A stretch of 15,063 nucleotides of DNA, from the NCBI GenBank assembly GCA_017649745.1, contig JAGCGE010000048.1:1-15063 (forward strand). Direction: 5' to 3'. The translations under genes were made by a program, and so were the position numbers. Origin of the DNA: Clostridiales bacterium (GTDB taxonomy: Bacteria > Bacillota_A > Clostridia > Saccharofermentanales > Saccharofermentanaceae). The notes beneath the pieces are model-generated. The model did not search any database, was not told where the DNA came from, and saw only the letters and a list, made by a program, of their open reading frames with translations. Below are positions 1 through 7,504 of the stretch, piece after piece (the first letter of the stretch is position 1; the number at the start of each line of letters is the position of its first letter).

Positions 1-50
1 ATCGTGCAGAGAATTCTGCGGGTATTACCCGACTTAAGGACCTTCATCAT
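1..50 (-). CDS. 5' fragment of an unrecognised gene cut by the window edge
   Basis: Reading leftward from the ATG at 50-48 gives MMKVLKSGNTRRILCT and then the window ends. A purine-rich GGAAGGTGA lies 5-8 bases upstream, which is a plausible ribosome binding site for either of the two adjacent ATG codons (50 or 47). The gap to the adhesin stop codon at 71 is only 20 bases and holds no terminator, so this gene is probably co-transcribed with the adhesin. Sixteen residues are too few to assign a family. The start resembles small accessory proteins with a cysteine motif that I associate with conjugative elements, but that is only an impression. Confidence 0.45.
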   Translation of the reverse strand, partial: MMKVLKSGNTRRILCT

Positions 51-70
51 AGGTTTCACCTTCCTTCTTT

Positions 71-3000
71 TTATTCGTTGTCCTTTTTCTTCTTGATCAC
101 TATGAAAGCAATCACACCACCGAGACAGATAGCGATGAGTCCGGCAAGAACACTTCCTGTGGAATCACCGGTTTCACCAGTGGACGGAATCCATGGCTTT
201 ACCGATACAGTCTGACCTTCGTCGTTCAAATCCGCGTGGGAAACGATCTTGGTCAGTTTCTCAGCCGGCTGCCCATCTTCTCCGGTCACGACTTCGACCA
301 GATACAGATCCTCGAAAACTACGAGTTTCTCGTACTGTTTCAGTTCGCGTCCGAAGAATGTGAATGTCACTTCAACGGTTCCGTTTGCGGTAGTCGGGAG
401 GAATCTCGCCACACTGACAACAGCCTGGGCCTGCGGTGCGAAAGGTTCGCCCGAAGACCACATGAGCTGGCCACGAAGTTCATAGACCTTTCCGGGAATC
501 AGGTTCTCGTAAGACACTGTGTCCGTCAGAGTAATGGAATCACCGGGGAAGAATTCCTTCTTTCCGCCAACTGTCGCTGTTGTACCGATCTTCGGGAAAA
601 GAACTGTCTGTCCTTCATCCTCGATGTCGGCATGAATCGCGATCTCGACATCCTTGTAAAGGATCGTCTCGAAAGCAACCACGGTCTTGCCCTGGAGCAG
701 GCTGGAATCAACCGTGAACTCGATTTCAACAAATCCATCAGTCTTTTCAGCTGTGAACTCAGCAGATGCTGTAATCGGCTTACCATCGGCGCCAACTAGT
801 TCTTTTCCAGTCTCCTTATCCATCAGGATACCGGTGACTGTGTAGGTCTTGCCAATTACGAGTCCCTGGTAGGAAACCTTATCGGTCAGAACAATGTTTT
901 CGCCGATTCTACTAAGATGATCGCCGGTTTCCTTGTCGGTAAGAGTAGTGCCGATCTCCGGAACACGTACCGTCTGGTTCACGTCCTTGATGTCGGCATG
1001 TACTACGATAGCCACGTTGTTGTACTCCAGTGTCTCAAAAGCTACGAGGTGCTTACCGGCCAGATCAGCAGTATCCACTGTGAACTCAACCTCTACTTCG
1101 CCACTCTTCTCTTCGGGAGTAAATGTCGCACTTGCAGTTACCGGATTTCCATCCTTATCCAGCAGCGCTTCACCGGTCTCCTTGACCATGAGTGTTCCGT
1201 AGATGGTGTACTCAAGATTCGGCGTGATGTTCTCGTAGAAGACTGTATCCACGAGGGTGACAGTGGTGTTGCCACGGGTCATGTCTCTCATCTCGGGATC
1301 CTCAGCCAGATCCTTATCGTAAAGAGTGGTTCGGATATCTGGGATGTTCACGGTCTGGTCCACATCGTTGATATCATTGTGGGTAGCCACCGTTATACCG
1401 TCGTACTTGAGTTCTTCGAATGCTACCAGTGTTGTGTTCTGGAGCAGGGAACTGTCGAATGTGAAGGTCACATCAACCTTGCCGCTGCTTGTTTCAGGTG
1501 TGAACTCTACTGTAGCAGAGATCACGTTACCGTCTGCATACTTCAGGAAGTCCTCTGTCTTCTTGTTTACGAGAGTTCCTGTCAGTGTGTACTTTTTACC
1601 GGGGAGCAGGTTCTCATAAGCGACTGTATCCACCAGCGTGATCTGCTCGCTCTTCGGAGCAACATGTGCTTTCGTATCCTGACCGAGAAGTGTTGTACGG
1701 ATTCTCGGGAGATATACGGTCTGGTCCACATCGTCGATGTCGTTATGCTCGACTACGAGGACTTCTCCATAATAGAGGCTCTCGAAAGCAACCAGTACAG
1801 TATTGTCTGCCAGTTTTCTGTCGAATCTGAAGGTAACGGATACGGTTCCGTTCTTCTCGCTCGGGGTGAACTTCTCACTAGCTGTGATGATTTCGCCATT
1901 GTCATTCTTCAGCGGCTCGTTGGTGTTCTTGTCCATGAGATAACCGGAAACTGTGTACTCGAGTCCCGGTACAAGGTTCTCATAGGCGATAACGTCTGTG
2001 AGTTCTACTTCCGGGTACGAAACAACGTGATCGTTGGTACTGTTGTCGGTGAGAGTAGTGTGGATGTCAGGAACCTGTACGGTCTGGTCTTCATCTTCAA
2101 GATCAAAATGGATTCCTACCCACTTCTCACTCTCTTCATGTCTGACCTTCTCAGCTGCTACGAACGTCTTCTTTCTCGCAACTTCCGTATTGATTGTGAA
2201 TTCGACTTCTACGGTTCCTTCAACAGATTCAGGAATGAAAGTGACGGAAGAAGTAATCGCTTTTCCGTTTTCGTCCTTAACAACTTCGCCGGTCTCCTTA
2301 TCGTAGAGAGTACCGGTCATGACATAGGTTTCACCAACATGCAGGCCGTTGTAGGAAACAGTGTCCACAAGGGTGATCGTCTCACGAACGATGGTCACGT
2401 GTTCCTTGGTTTCCGCATCCTTTAGGGATGTGCCGATGATCGGGTTATGGTTCAAAAACTCGCCCTTCACGCCGTCCACAACTTTCCACTGAACGTTATC
2501 CACGGTGACATTTCTTGTCTTCGGGGTAAGTTCGAAAGCGTAGTAGTTCGGGTCTGTCTCATAGAATTCAGGAGCATCGGTCTCTTTGACAAGATACTTC
2601 TTGTCCAGAGGCATCTTCTCGAGTAGATAAATGCCATCGCCATCATCATCTGTCAGCGCTTCACAGTAAACGGTGTCTTTACTATCGAACTTGCCGTTCC
2701 CATTGACGTCGTTATAGACGCAGAATGTAGCACCGGTAAGTCTTTCGCCGGTTACATCATCGTACTTCTCGATCTTCATGGAGCCGGTCGATGTGATCGT
2801 GTTGACTACAGGGTTGTTGGAGAAATCAGCGTGCACAGTTGAAGTGAACGTTGATTCATTGTAAGAACCCTGCACTGTCTGCATATTCTTGCCATCGACT
2901 TCCAGCGTCGCTTCGATAGCGCCATTGGATGGAGTCCATGTGATCGTCACTTTACGGATCTTGGAGTCTGCTTTGCAGCTGATCTTGATCCACTCACCAT

Positions 3001-5236
3001 TGAAGAGGATCTCTGTCGCGGGCTTAGTCTCCTTGATGTAGAAGACTTTTGTCTGAGCAACACTCGATGTTCTCAGTGCCTTGTCGAAAGAGATACCGGA
3101 ATAGATATAGTTTCCGTTGTTGTTCGGGTCGGTCATAGTTCCGATAGCGTTCTTACATTCCTTATCGGAGTAGACTGTGAACTCTGCACCACGAGCACTT
3201 CTTCCAAGGTTATCAACCTTGAGAACTGTGATATCTGCATTCGCATAGACATACGGTGTGTTCTTCCAGGGCTTTCCTGTGAAGTCCGCAGACACATAAG
3301 ATGTGGTTCCGTCAAAGGAACCGTTCTTTGTCAGTTCCGGAGTTGCGCTGGCAAAATCAGTTACGGCGCTGCCATAGAGGTAGGCTGTGATATCTCCGTT
3401 TGCCGGATTCCAGACAACACGGATCGTTCTTACTGTGTTATCCAGAGCACAGGTTGCTTTCTGCCAGGATCCGCCAACCTTTACTTCTGTAGCCGGTGTC
3501 AGTTCCTTGATATAGAAAACTGCCGGAGAAGCAGAATCCGATCTCTTTCTGTTCGGCCATGAGAATCCTGAAGCCTCATAGATACCATCGTTATTGGCAT
3601 CTGAAAGAGTTACCGGAGCTTTCTGTGTGCAGGCAGCATCGGTAAATACTCCAAAAGTAGCACCTCTTGCAGCATTTCCTTTTTCATCCGTTTTCTTGAT
3701 CGAGAATGTTCCGTTCGCTTTGACCTGCTGATAGTTCACGGTCTTGCCACCCTGATTAGCGTTACCAAAAGAGATGGATCCAGAAGTTGTTTTTCCGGAT
3801 CTTTCAGATGTCCCACCATTAGTGCCCGTTGCTGACCAGGTCATTTTGCCTGAGCTTCTCACAAGTGTGATTCCCACTGAATAAGTAGCATCATTCACAG
3901 CGAACGTTGCCTTTCTCCACTCTCCATTTACATAGACTTCTGTTGCGGGAGAAGTTTCCTTAATTGAGTATGAGCGAACAATGTCAGATGTAATTGGTGT
4001 TCCATCTGTTTCTGTGTCATGGTAATAGCGTGTTCCTTCGTCTCCAAACTCCGTAAACGAAAGAGAAATCGAATAGTGACCATCGTTGTTCGCATCGGTC
4101 ATGGTTCCGAACACTGTTCCGTTGGACTTGTAAACGGTAAATGTAGCACCTCTTGAAGGATTGCCCTGATCGTCAACCTTGACTGTACTGATCGTAGCAT
4201 TTGCCTGGTACTCGTTCTGGGTAAAGTTGTATGCAAAAGATGCATAAACCATTTCTGTCGAAGCTGTTGCTGAGATGGTCAGCTGATTCCCATTATCAGG
4301 TCTCCAAAGCACAACACCCCATAGATGCTCAGCGTTATTTGCATCAAGAGTGAAAACAGGTGTTCCGGCTTGTCCTACTGCAGCGGAGCTACCATACTTT
4401 CTTGTCCATCCAAGAGTAATTGTTTCATTCACTGTAGATGTCGTAAAGTCAGTAGTTGTCCGATTAGTAACCAGACTCCAATTCTCCTGATAGGTATAGT
4501 TGCTCGGATTGTAAGCATCGCTGTATCCATATGCGAAATGAGCTGTGTTACCATTCAGAGCAGTCGGGCCATTAGTATGGGCTTTCGCGTCTGCAACAGA
4601 ATGATAAAGAGTCAGGTTACCTGCAGTATCTGGCGAAAGAGAAGCTCGATTCCTATAATTCGAGATCCTGGATCTCAAGCAATCGATTTCTCCTTGAACA
4701 GCACTGCTTCTAGAATAATAGGTAGTCTCATTCGTGACTTCCCAGATAAGTGCCTGAGTCGCAACATACTTGTGATAGTTGCTGTTGGCCATGAGCGTTG
4801 CATCGTCTGCATCATGATCAAAGATGCTGGTATCAATAGAACCCCAGCCATTCTCACCGTTGTAACCACAGACATAGATCATACCAAGCGCATCACGGAC
4901 TGTCATACCGTACTGATCGCACCATGAACTGTTGGTATACATTTCAGCTGTCACATGATCGGTATCGTTCAGGTACTTTCCCTTTTCAATGCAGTACACA
5001 GGCACCCAGTGACCATCATTGAGAACGGACTTCGCATTGCAGTTTCGATCCACAGATGTATCGATACTGTTGTACAGTTGAGCGCACTTCGAGTTGTGAG
5101 TCATCTTAATGTTTCCGGAACTGATCGGTGTTCCCCAGGCCGCGAGTCTGGCATTGGAAATAATAGGTGACAAAGCAATAACGGTGGCAATTGCCGCCGC
5201 AAGTGTTCGAATAATGTTCTTCTTTGTTTTCTTCAT
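71..5236 (-). CDS. Sortase-anchored adhesin with thioester head, four SpaA-like domains and six VaFE repeats
   Basis: A 1721-residue surface protein. I chose the ATG at 5236 (MKKTKK) because GAAAGGAT sits 6-7 bases upstream and a Sec signal peptide follows at once (basic MKKTKKNIIR, hydrophobic stretch, likely cleavage after SNA at about residue 29); the longer frame from 5299 would start inside a terminator. Residues about 40-345 form a TQXA/thioester domain: YCIE with Cys82 and TQALIWE with Gln161 are the expected Cys-Gln pair, which in this family forms an internal thioester able to bind host or partner surfaces covalently. Residues about 347-935 hold four SpaA/Cna-B-like domains, each with a VKVDD- or IKK-type Lys strand and an IKE(T/L)-type strand, typical of isopeptide-stabilised stalks. 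Residues about 936-1681 hold six VaFE repeats of about 125 residues. The C-terminus has IPSTG (1683-1687), a membrane helix and KKKK, a sortase sorting signal. No sortase gene is visible here. The architecture is clear; the ligand is unknown. Confidence 0.93.
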   Translation of the reverse strand: MKKTKKNIIRTLAAAIATVIALSPIISNARLAAWGTPISSGNIKMTHNSKCAQLYNSIDTSVDRNCNAKSVLNDGHWVPVYCIEKGKYLNDTDHVTAEMYTNSSWCDQYGMTVRDALGMIYVCGYNGENGWGSIDTSIFDHDADDATLMANSNYHKYVATQALIWEVTNETTYYSRSSAVQGEIDCLRSRISNYRNRASLSPDTAGNLTLYHSVADAKAHTNGPTALNGNTAHFAYGYSDAYNPSNYTYQENWSLVTNRTTTDFTTSTVNETITLGWTRKYGSSAAVGQAGTPVFTLDANNAEHLWGVVLWRPDNGNQLTISATASTEMVYASFAYNFTQNEYQANATISTVKVDDQGNPSRGATFTVYKSNGTVFGTMTDANNDGHYSISLSFTEFGDEGTRYYHDTETDGTPITSDIVRSYSIKETSPATEVYVNGEWRKATFAVNDATYSVGITLVRSSGKMTWSATGTNGGTSERSGKTTSGSISFGNANQGGKTVNYQQVKANGTFSIKKTDEKGNAARGATFGVFTDAACTQKAPVTLSDANNDGIYEASGFSWPNRKRSDSASPAVFYIKELTPATEVKVGGSWQKATCALDNTVRTIRVVWNPANGDITAYLYGSAVTDFASATPELTKNGSFDGTTSYVSADFTGKPWKNTPYVYANADITVLKVDNLGRSARGAEFTVYSDKECKNAIGTMTDPNNNGNYIYSGISFDKALRTSSVAQTKVFYIKETKPATEILFNGEWIKISCKADSKIRKVTITWTPSNGAIEATLEVDGKNMQTVQGSYNESTFTSTVHADFSNNPVVNTITSTGSMKIEKYDDVTGERLTGATFCVYNDVNGNGKFDSKDTVYCEALTDDDGDGIYLLEKMPLDKKYLVKETDAPEFYETDPNYYAFELTPKTRNVTVDNVQWKVVDGVKGEFLNHNPIIGTSLKDAETKEHVTIVRETITLVDTVSYNGLHVGETYVMTGTLYDKETGEVVKDENGKAITSSVTFIPESVEGTVEVEFTINTEVARKKTFVAAEKVRHEESEKWVGIHFDLEDEDQTVQVPDIHTTLTDNSTNDHVVSYPEVELTDVIAYENLVPGLEYTVSGYLMDKNTNEPLKNDNGEIITASEKFTPSEKNGTVSVTFRFDRKLADNTVLVAFESLYYGEVLVVEHNDIDDVDQTVYLPRIRTTLLGQDTKAHVAPKSEQITLVDTVAYENLLPGKKYTLTGTLVNKKTEDFLKYADGNVISATVEFTPETSSGKVDVTFTFDSSLLQNTTLVAFEELKYDGITVATHNDINDVDQTVNIPDIRTTLYDKDLAEDPEMRDMTRGNTTVTLVDTVFYENITPNLEYTIYGTLMVKETGEALLDKDGNPVTASATFTPEEKSGEVEVEFTVDTADLAGKHLVAFETLEYNNVAIVVHADIKDVNQTVRVPEIGTTLTDKETGDHLSRIGENIVLTDKVSYQGLVIGKTYTVTGILMDKETGKELVGADGKPITASAEFTAEKTDGFVEIEFTVDSSLLQGKTVVAFETILYKDVEIAIHADIEDEGQTVLFPKIGTTATVGGKKEFFPGDSITLTDTVSYENLIPGKVYELRGQLMWSSGEPFAPQAQAVVSVARFLPTTANGTVEVTFTFFGRELKQYEKLVVFEDLYLVEVVTGEDGQPAEKLTKIVSHADLNDEGQTVSVKPWIPSTGETGDSTGSVLAGLIAICLGGVIAFIVIKKKKDNE
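194..2431 (-). repeat. Six tandem VaFE-domain repeats within the adhesin gene
   Basis: Six protein repeats of about 120-128 residues, at residues about 936-1061, 1062-1182, 1183-1304, 1305-1430, 1431-1552 and 1553-1681. Each contains a (L/V)TDxVxYxx(L/I) strand, a Y-x(3)-G-x-L(M/Y/V) strand, the VAFE-type core (VAAE, VAFE, VAFE, VAFE, VAFE, VVFE in order) and an (H/F)xD(I/L)xDxxQTV closing strand followed by an IxTT linker. The repeats are also visible in the DNA as recurring blocks such as the gene-sense complement of ACGGTCTGGTCCACATCGT, but they are diverged rather than recent copies. The first repeat (VAAE) and the last (long insert after VVFEDL) are the most divergent. Confidence 0.9.
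2432..4198 (-). repeat. Four SpaA-like prealbumin domains with acidic DxNxDG loops in the adhesin
   Basis: Residues about 347-935 contain four related domains starting near ATISTVKVDD, GTFSIKKTDE, ADITVLKVDN and SMKIEKYDD. Each has a (R/L)(G/T)A(T/E)F-x-V(Y/F) strand and then a short acidic loop: DANNDG at 381, DANNDG at 546, DPNNNG at 703, and in the fourth domain DVNGNG at 843 plus DDDGDG at 863. The first three share long extensions with GEW or GSW and a TW or VVW strand; the fourth is shorter and ends with the VKET strand. Confidence 0.8.
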
Positions 5237-5264
5237 ATTTGTATCCTTTCTTAAATGTAGGCAT

Positions 5265-5294
5265 GAAAAAAGCACCTCCGTAGTGAAGGTGCTT
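5265..5294 (-). terminator. Intrinsic terminator between the CAP lipoprotein gene and the adhesin gene
   Basis: On the minus strand AAGCACCTTC (from 5294), a five-base ACTAC loop and GGAGGTGCTT form a 10-bp stem with one G-U pair, followed by a run of T (5270-5265). It lies 26 bases after the CAP gene stop codon and ends about 29 bases before the adhesin ATG at 5236, so any transcript that starts upstream must pass it to express the adhesin. Confidence 0.88.
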
Positions 5295-5320
5295 CTCATG
5301 CACTATTTGTTTTTTATTCG

Positions 5321-6220
5321 TTAGATGTTGCAACCAAAGTATTGGACTGTAGCTCCGCCACCACCGGACCATTCACCAGTAGTTTCATCAAATACCATTC
5401 GTCTGAAACCTATAGAATAGATAGTTGTGGCGTATGAATCCTCCCATGCTGCACGATGCCCATCCGAGGCATAGAGTCTGTCATAACACTCCTGAACACC
5501 AGTACCACTAACAATGTTGGCTTCTTCTCCCCAATGTCCATTTGGCTTTTTGTGTCCAAAATAGCCAGGGATTGTAATCTCTACCGCTCGAATCTTCATT
5601 TCAGCTATGTGATTTGTATCCTTGGGAAGATTTGTCATTCCAATACTTTCACGATAGGCATTGACCTTATCGTCCAAACCACTCATATCCACGTAGTACC
5701 CATAAACTCTTTCCGTCTGACCGTTACCCATATCGATATCAATGATTTCATAGCCATGCTCTTTGGCCGATTTATCGATGTCGAATGGTGTGGGTTCTGG
5801 CGTTGGAGTAGGAGTCGAAGTTGGAGTTGCTGTAGGTTCCGGTGGTGCTGTTGGAATCGGGGTCTCTGTCGGAACTGGCGTCGCAGTTGCTTTTGGAGCT
5901 TCTGTCGGGGCTGGATCATTGGCAGGAGCCTTCGTTGGGTCCGTTTCTGTTGGTTTAATCTGTTCTGTTTCCGAAACAGATGGCTCTGTCAGATCAGGCG
6001 CAACAGTATCACTCGCCGAGGTTGCAGCGCTTGTCGTCGTTTCCGATGTTGTAGTGGATTCTTCTTTGCTTTCGGTTGTTTCTTTCTGAGCCTCTACTGT
6101 AGTAGTCGTGATCTCGATATCGTCTTCAACAATCTCCCTAGTACCCTTAGCCTTACAACCAACGATTCCGAGGACCACAGCTACGATCAGAACAGCAGAG
6201 ATGATCTTTCTGTCCCTCAT
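5321..6220 (-). CDS. Lipoprotein with Thr/Pro-rich stalk and CAP (SCP/PR1) domain
   Basis: A 299-residue protein. The ATG at 6220 (MRDRK) is chosen because AGGAGG lies 7 bases upstream and it begins a clean lipoprotein signal: hydrophobic core, then GIVGC with Cys22 as the lipid-modified residue. Residues about 35-147 are low complexity, first Glu/Thr/Ser-rich and then Pro/Thr repeats such as PTSTPTPTPEPT, a typical extended wall-spanning stalk. Residues about 183-297 match the CAP domain of cysteine-rich secretory and PR-1 proteins: VNAYRESIG, FGHKKPNG (His223), GEEANI (Glu232/233), SDGHRAAW (His255), and a final GGGATVQYFG. The two His and the Glu residues correspond to the conserved cavity of CAP proteins, whose biochemical role in bacteria is not settled. 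The gene has its own promoter and precedes a surface adhesin, so it likely belongs to the same cell-surface module. Family assignment is firm; function is not. Confidence 0.9.
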   Translation of the reverse strand: MRDRKIISAVLIVAVVLGIVGCKAKGTREIVEDDIEITTTTVEAQKETTESKEESTTTSETTTSAATSASDTVAPDLTEPSVSETEQIKPTETDPTKAPANDPAPTEAPKATATPVPTETPIPTAPPEPTATPTSTPTPTPEPTPFDIDKSAKEHGYEIIDIDMGNGQTERVYGYYVDMSGLDDKVNAYRESIGMTNLPKDTNHIAEMKIRAVEITIPGYFGHKKPNGHWGEEANIVSGTGVQECYDRLYASDGHRAAWEDSYATTIYSIGFRRMVFDETTGEWSGGGGATVQYFGCNI

Positions 6221-6240
6221 ACTGTGACCTCCTATATGCA

Positions 6241-6255
6241 CATCCAAAAGGATGC
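6241..6255 (-). other. Small hairpin in the leader of the CAP lipoprotein gene
   Basis: On the minus strand GCATCC, a TTTT loop and GGATG(T) form a stem of 5-6 bp, ending about 7 bases before the AGGAGG of the CAP gene and just after its inferred transcription start. It is too small to be a terminator. A 5' RNA-stability or translation role is possible but unsupported. Confidence 0.35.
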
Positions 6256-6267
6256 TTTCTTACTTGA

Positions 6268-6296
6268 AATATATCTTGTTTTTACTCGGATGTCTA
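6268..6296 (-). promoter_or_regulatory. Sigma-A-type promoter for the CAP lipoprotein and adhesin genes
   Basis: On the minus strand TAGACA (6296-6291; five of six matches to TTGACA) is followed by exactly 17 bases and TATATT (6273-6268; five of six matches to TATAAT). Transcription would start near 6261, about 40 bases before the ATG at 6220. It is the best promoter I found in the window. No terminator separates it from the SpoVG-family gene upstream, so readthrough from the replication operon may add to expression. Confidence 0.65.
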
Positions 6297-6323
6297 TAGG
6301 AGTTCACAGCGGAGAGGTCAGAA

Positions 6324-6821
6324 TCACATCATCTGTCCCAATATCGGGACTGCATCCTCTTCAGTCACAACTTCTTCAACTGAGAAAGGAAGTCCTTCCA
6401 TCGTTTCATCTCCGGAGATTGGTGTATCCTGTACTGGAGCTTCCGTAACCGTTTCGGTGTTCCGCGAATGACGTTCGTTCTTGTACTGCTGCGCAAGCGC
6501 CATCGACTGAGTATAGGCATCCAATACCGAATCCTGAATTGCTTGCCACATCTCACGAGTGACCGGATGGGCAACATCAACATAAGTTTTTGTGCCCTTG
6601 CTCTCCATCGGCCGTACCGGCATCGAAACAAAGAGCCCGTTCTTTCCGTTGAAAACGGCAAGTCCGCGGACTCTAAAGCAATCTGCGATTGTAATAGATG
6701 CCGTAGCCCTTCTGGGATCTACTGTGGGATCCGGCTCACTGTTCAGCCAGGTGATCCTTGCTGTTACTCTTGGTGTTTCCACCGGAGTGTTTTTCTCATT
6801 CTGATTGTTGTTCTCGTTCAT
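6324..6821 (-). CDS. SpoVG-family protein
   Basis: A 165-residue protein. The ATG at 6821 has GGAGGAAAC 5-10 bases upstream. Residues about 18-108 match the SpoVG fold: VTARITWLNSE, RRATASITIADCFRVRGLAVF, NGLFVSMP, and VDVAHPVTREMWQAIQDSVLDAY. SpoVG proteins are small nucleic-acid-binding regulators; the classic chromosomal protein is about 95 residues, so this one has an Asn-rich N-terminal extension and an acidic tail of about 55 residues with several Glu and Val. SpoVG-like proteins of this longer kind recur in accessory elements of Clostridia. It lies 17 bases downstream of the YodL-DUF3846 gene and is the last gene of the replication operon. Its target in this element is unknown. Confidence 0.88.
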   Translation of the reverse strand: MNENNNQNEKNTPVETPRVTARITWLNSEPDPTVDPRRATASITIADCFRVRGLAVFNGKNGLFVSMPVRPMESKGTKTYVDVAHPVTREMWQAIQDSVLDAYTQSMALAQQYKNERHSRNTETVTEAPVQDTPISGDETMEGLPFSVEEVVTEEDAVPILGQMM

Positions 6822-6838
6822 AATTGTTTCCTCCTGTC

Positions 6839-7504
6839 TTACATGAACTGCATCATTGTGAAGCCGACATCCTGTTCCGTTTCTTCCTGGCTGATGTCCG
6901 GCGCTTCGTCATACTTTTCTTGGTACCTCTGGATCTCCTCATCAGTGAGTGACCGGCAGTCCTCTTCGGTCAGTCCCACAAGAAGGAAGTCCCCGGCGAT
7001 AATGCCCATGCCGTCAAGGTATCTGTTTCCTTCTTTGCACTTGATCTTCGCTTCTTCATCACCAATAAGTGCCGTCTCATCGTGATTGTAGACGAATTCG
7101 ATCAAGCCACCGACCGCTCTCTGCTTGGCTTCGAGCGTATTCGGAATCTCTGCAACATACGGTTTCTCATGTGGCTGCACAAAAAGCACTTTGATCTGGC
7201 CTTCAGTGTTGACCTTGGTTTCATCGAAGTCTGTCTTCTGAAAACCTAGTCTGCTGTTCCAGGCGAAAGCACCTTCGTCCGTGACGATCACATCGTAGTC
7301 CGTCATTGCGTGTCCGGAGTACAGTGGGTGAGGGTCTACGGTATTGAACAAGTAGTACGCTCCCAACAGCGTATCCTCGTTCACTTCCGCATCCAGCACC
7401 TTTTTGTACTTTGTCGGATCAATCTTGCCATGCTCATCAAGGGGCTTGAAACCATAACGGTTATCCTTCTGAGCCATGTCAACCTGGTAGATTCGCATTC
7501 TCAC
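6839..7504 (-). CDS. YodL-like and DUF3846 two-domain protein
   Basis: A 221-residue protein. The GTG at 7504 is preferred over the ATG at 7498, because GGAGGTGA (7518-7511) is 6 bases from the GTG but 12 from the ATG; the GTG overlaps the stop codon of the AbrB-like gene as GTGA, which suggests translational coupling. Residues about 3-94 resemble the YodL-like domain (IYQVD, RYGFKPLDE, KIDPTKYKKV, HPLYSGHAMTDYDVIV, AFAWNSRLGFQ). Residues about 102-178 match DUF3846 (QIKVLFVQPHEKPYVAEI, NTLEAKQRAVGGLIEFVY, GIIAGDFLLVGL). The rest is an acidic tail. Both domains are common in Firmicutes conjugative elements and phages, usually in separate proteins or joined to antirestriction modules. No catalytic motif is evident and the molecular role is unknown. 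Confidence 0.85.
   Translation of the reverse strand: MRMRIYQVDMAQKDNRYGFKPLDEHGKIDPTKYKKVLDAEVNEDTLLGAYYLFNTVDPHPLYSGHAMTDYDVIVTDEGAFAWNSRLGFQKTDFDETKVNTEGQIKVLFVQPHEKPYVAEIPNTLEAKQRAVGGLIEFVYNHDETALIGDEEAKIKCKEGNRYLDGMGIIAGDFLLVGLTEEDCRSLTDEEIQRYQEKYDEAPDISQEETEQDVGFTMMQFM

Noticed and set aside
917..2425. A 502-codon open frame on the plus strand opposite the VaFE repeats
   Set aside because: It is the antisense shadow of the repetitive adhesin gene, its translation shows no recognisable domain, and it has no ribosome binding site. The opposite frame has clear signal, domains and sorting signal.
5237..5299. N-terminal extension of the adhesin from an ATG at 5299
   Set aside because: The extension reads through the terminator hairpin and would place 21 residues before a typical signal peptide; the ATG at 5236 has its own ribosome binding site.
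5763..6089. A Gly/Val-rich open frame on the plus strand (GVGSGVGVGVEVGV type)
   Set aside because: It is the complement of the Thr/Pro repeat stalk of the CAP lipoprotein and has no start signals.
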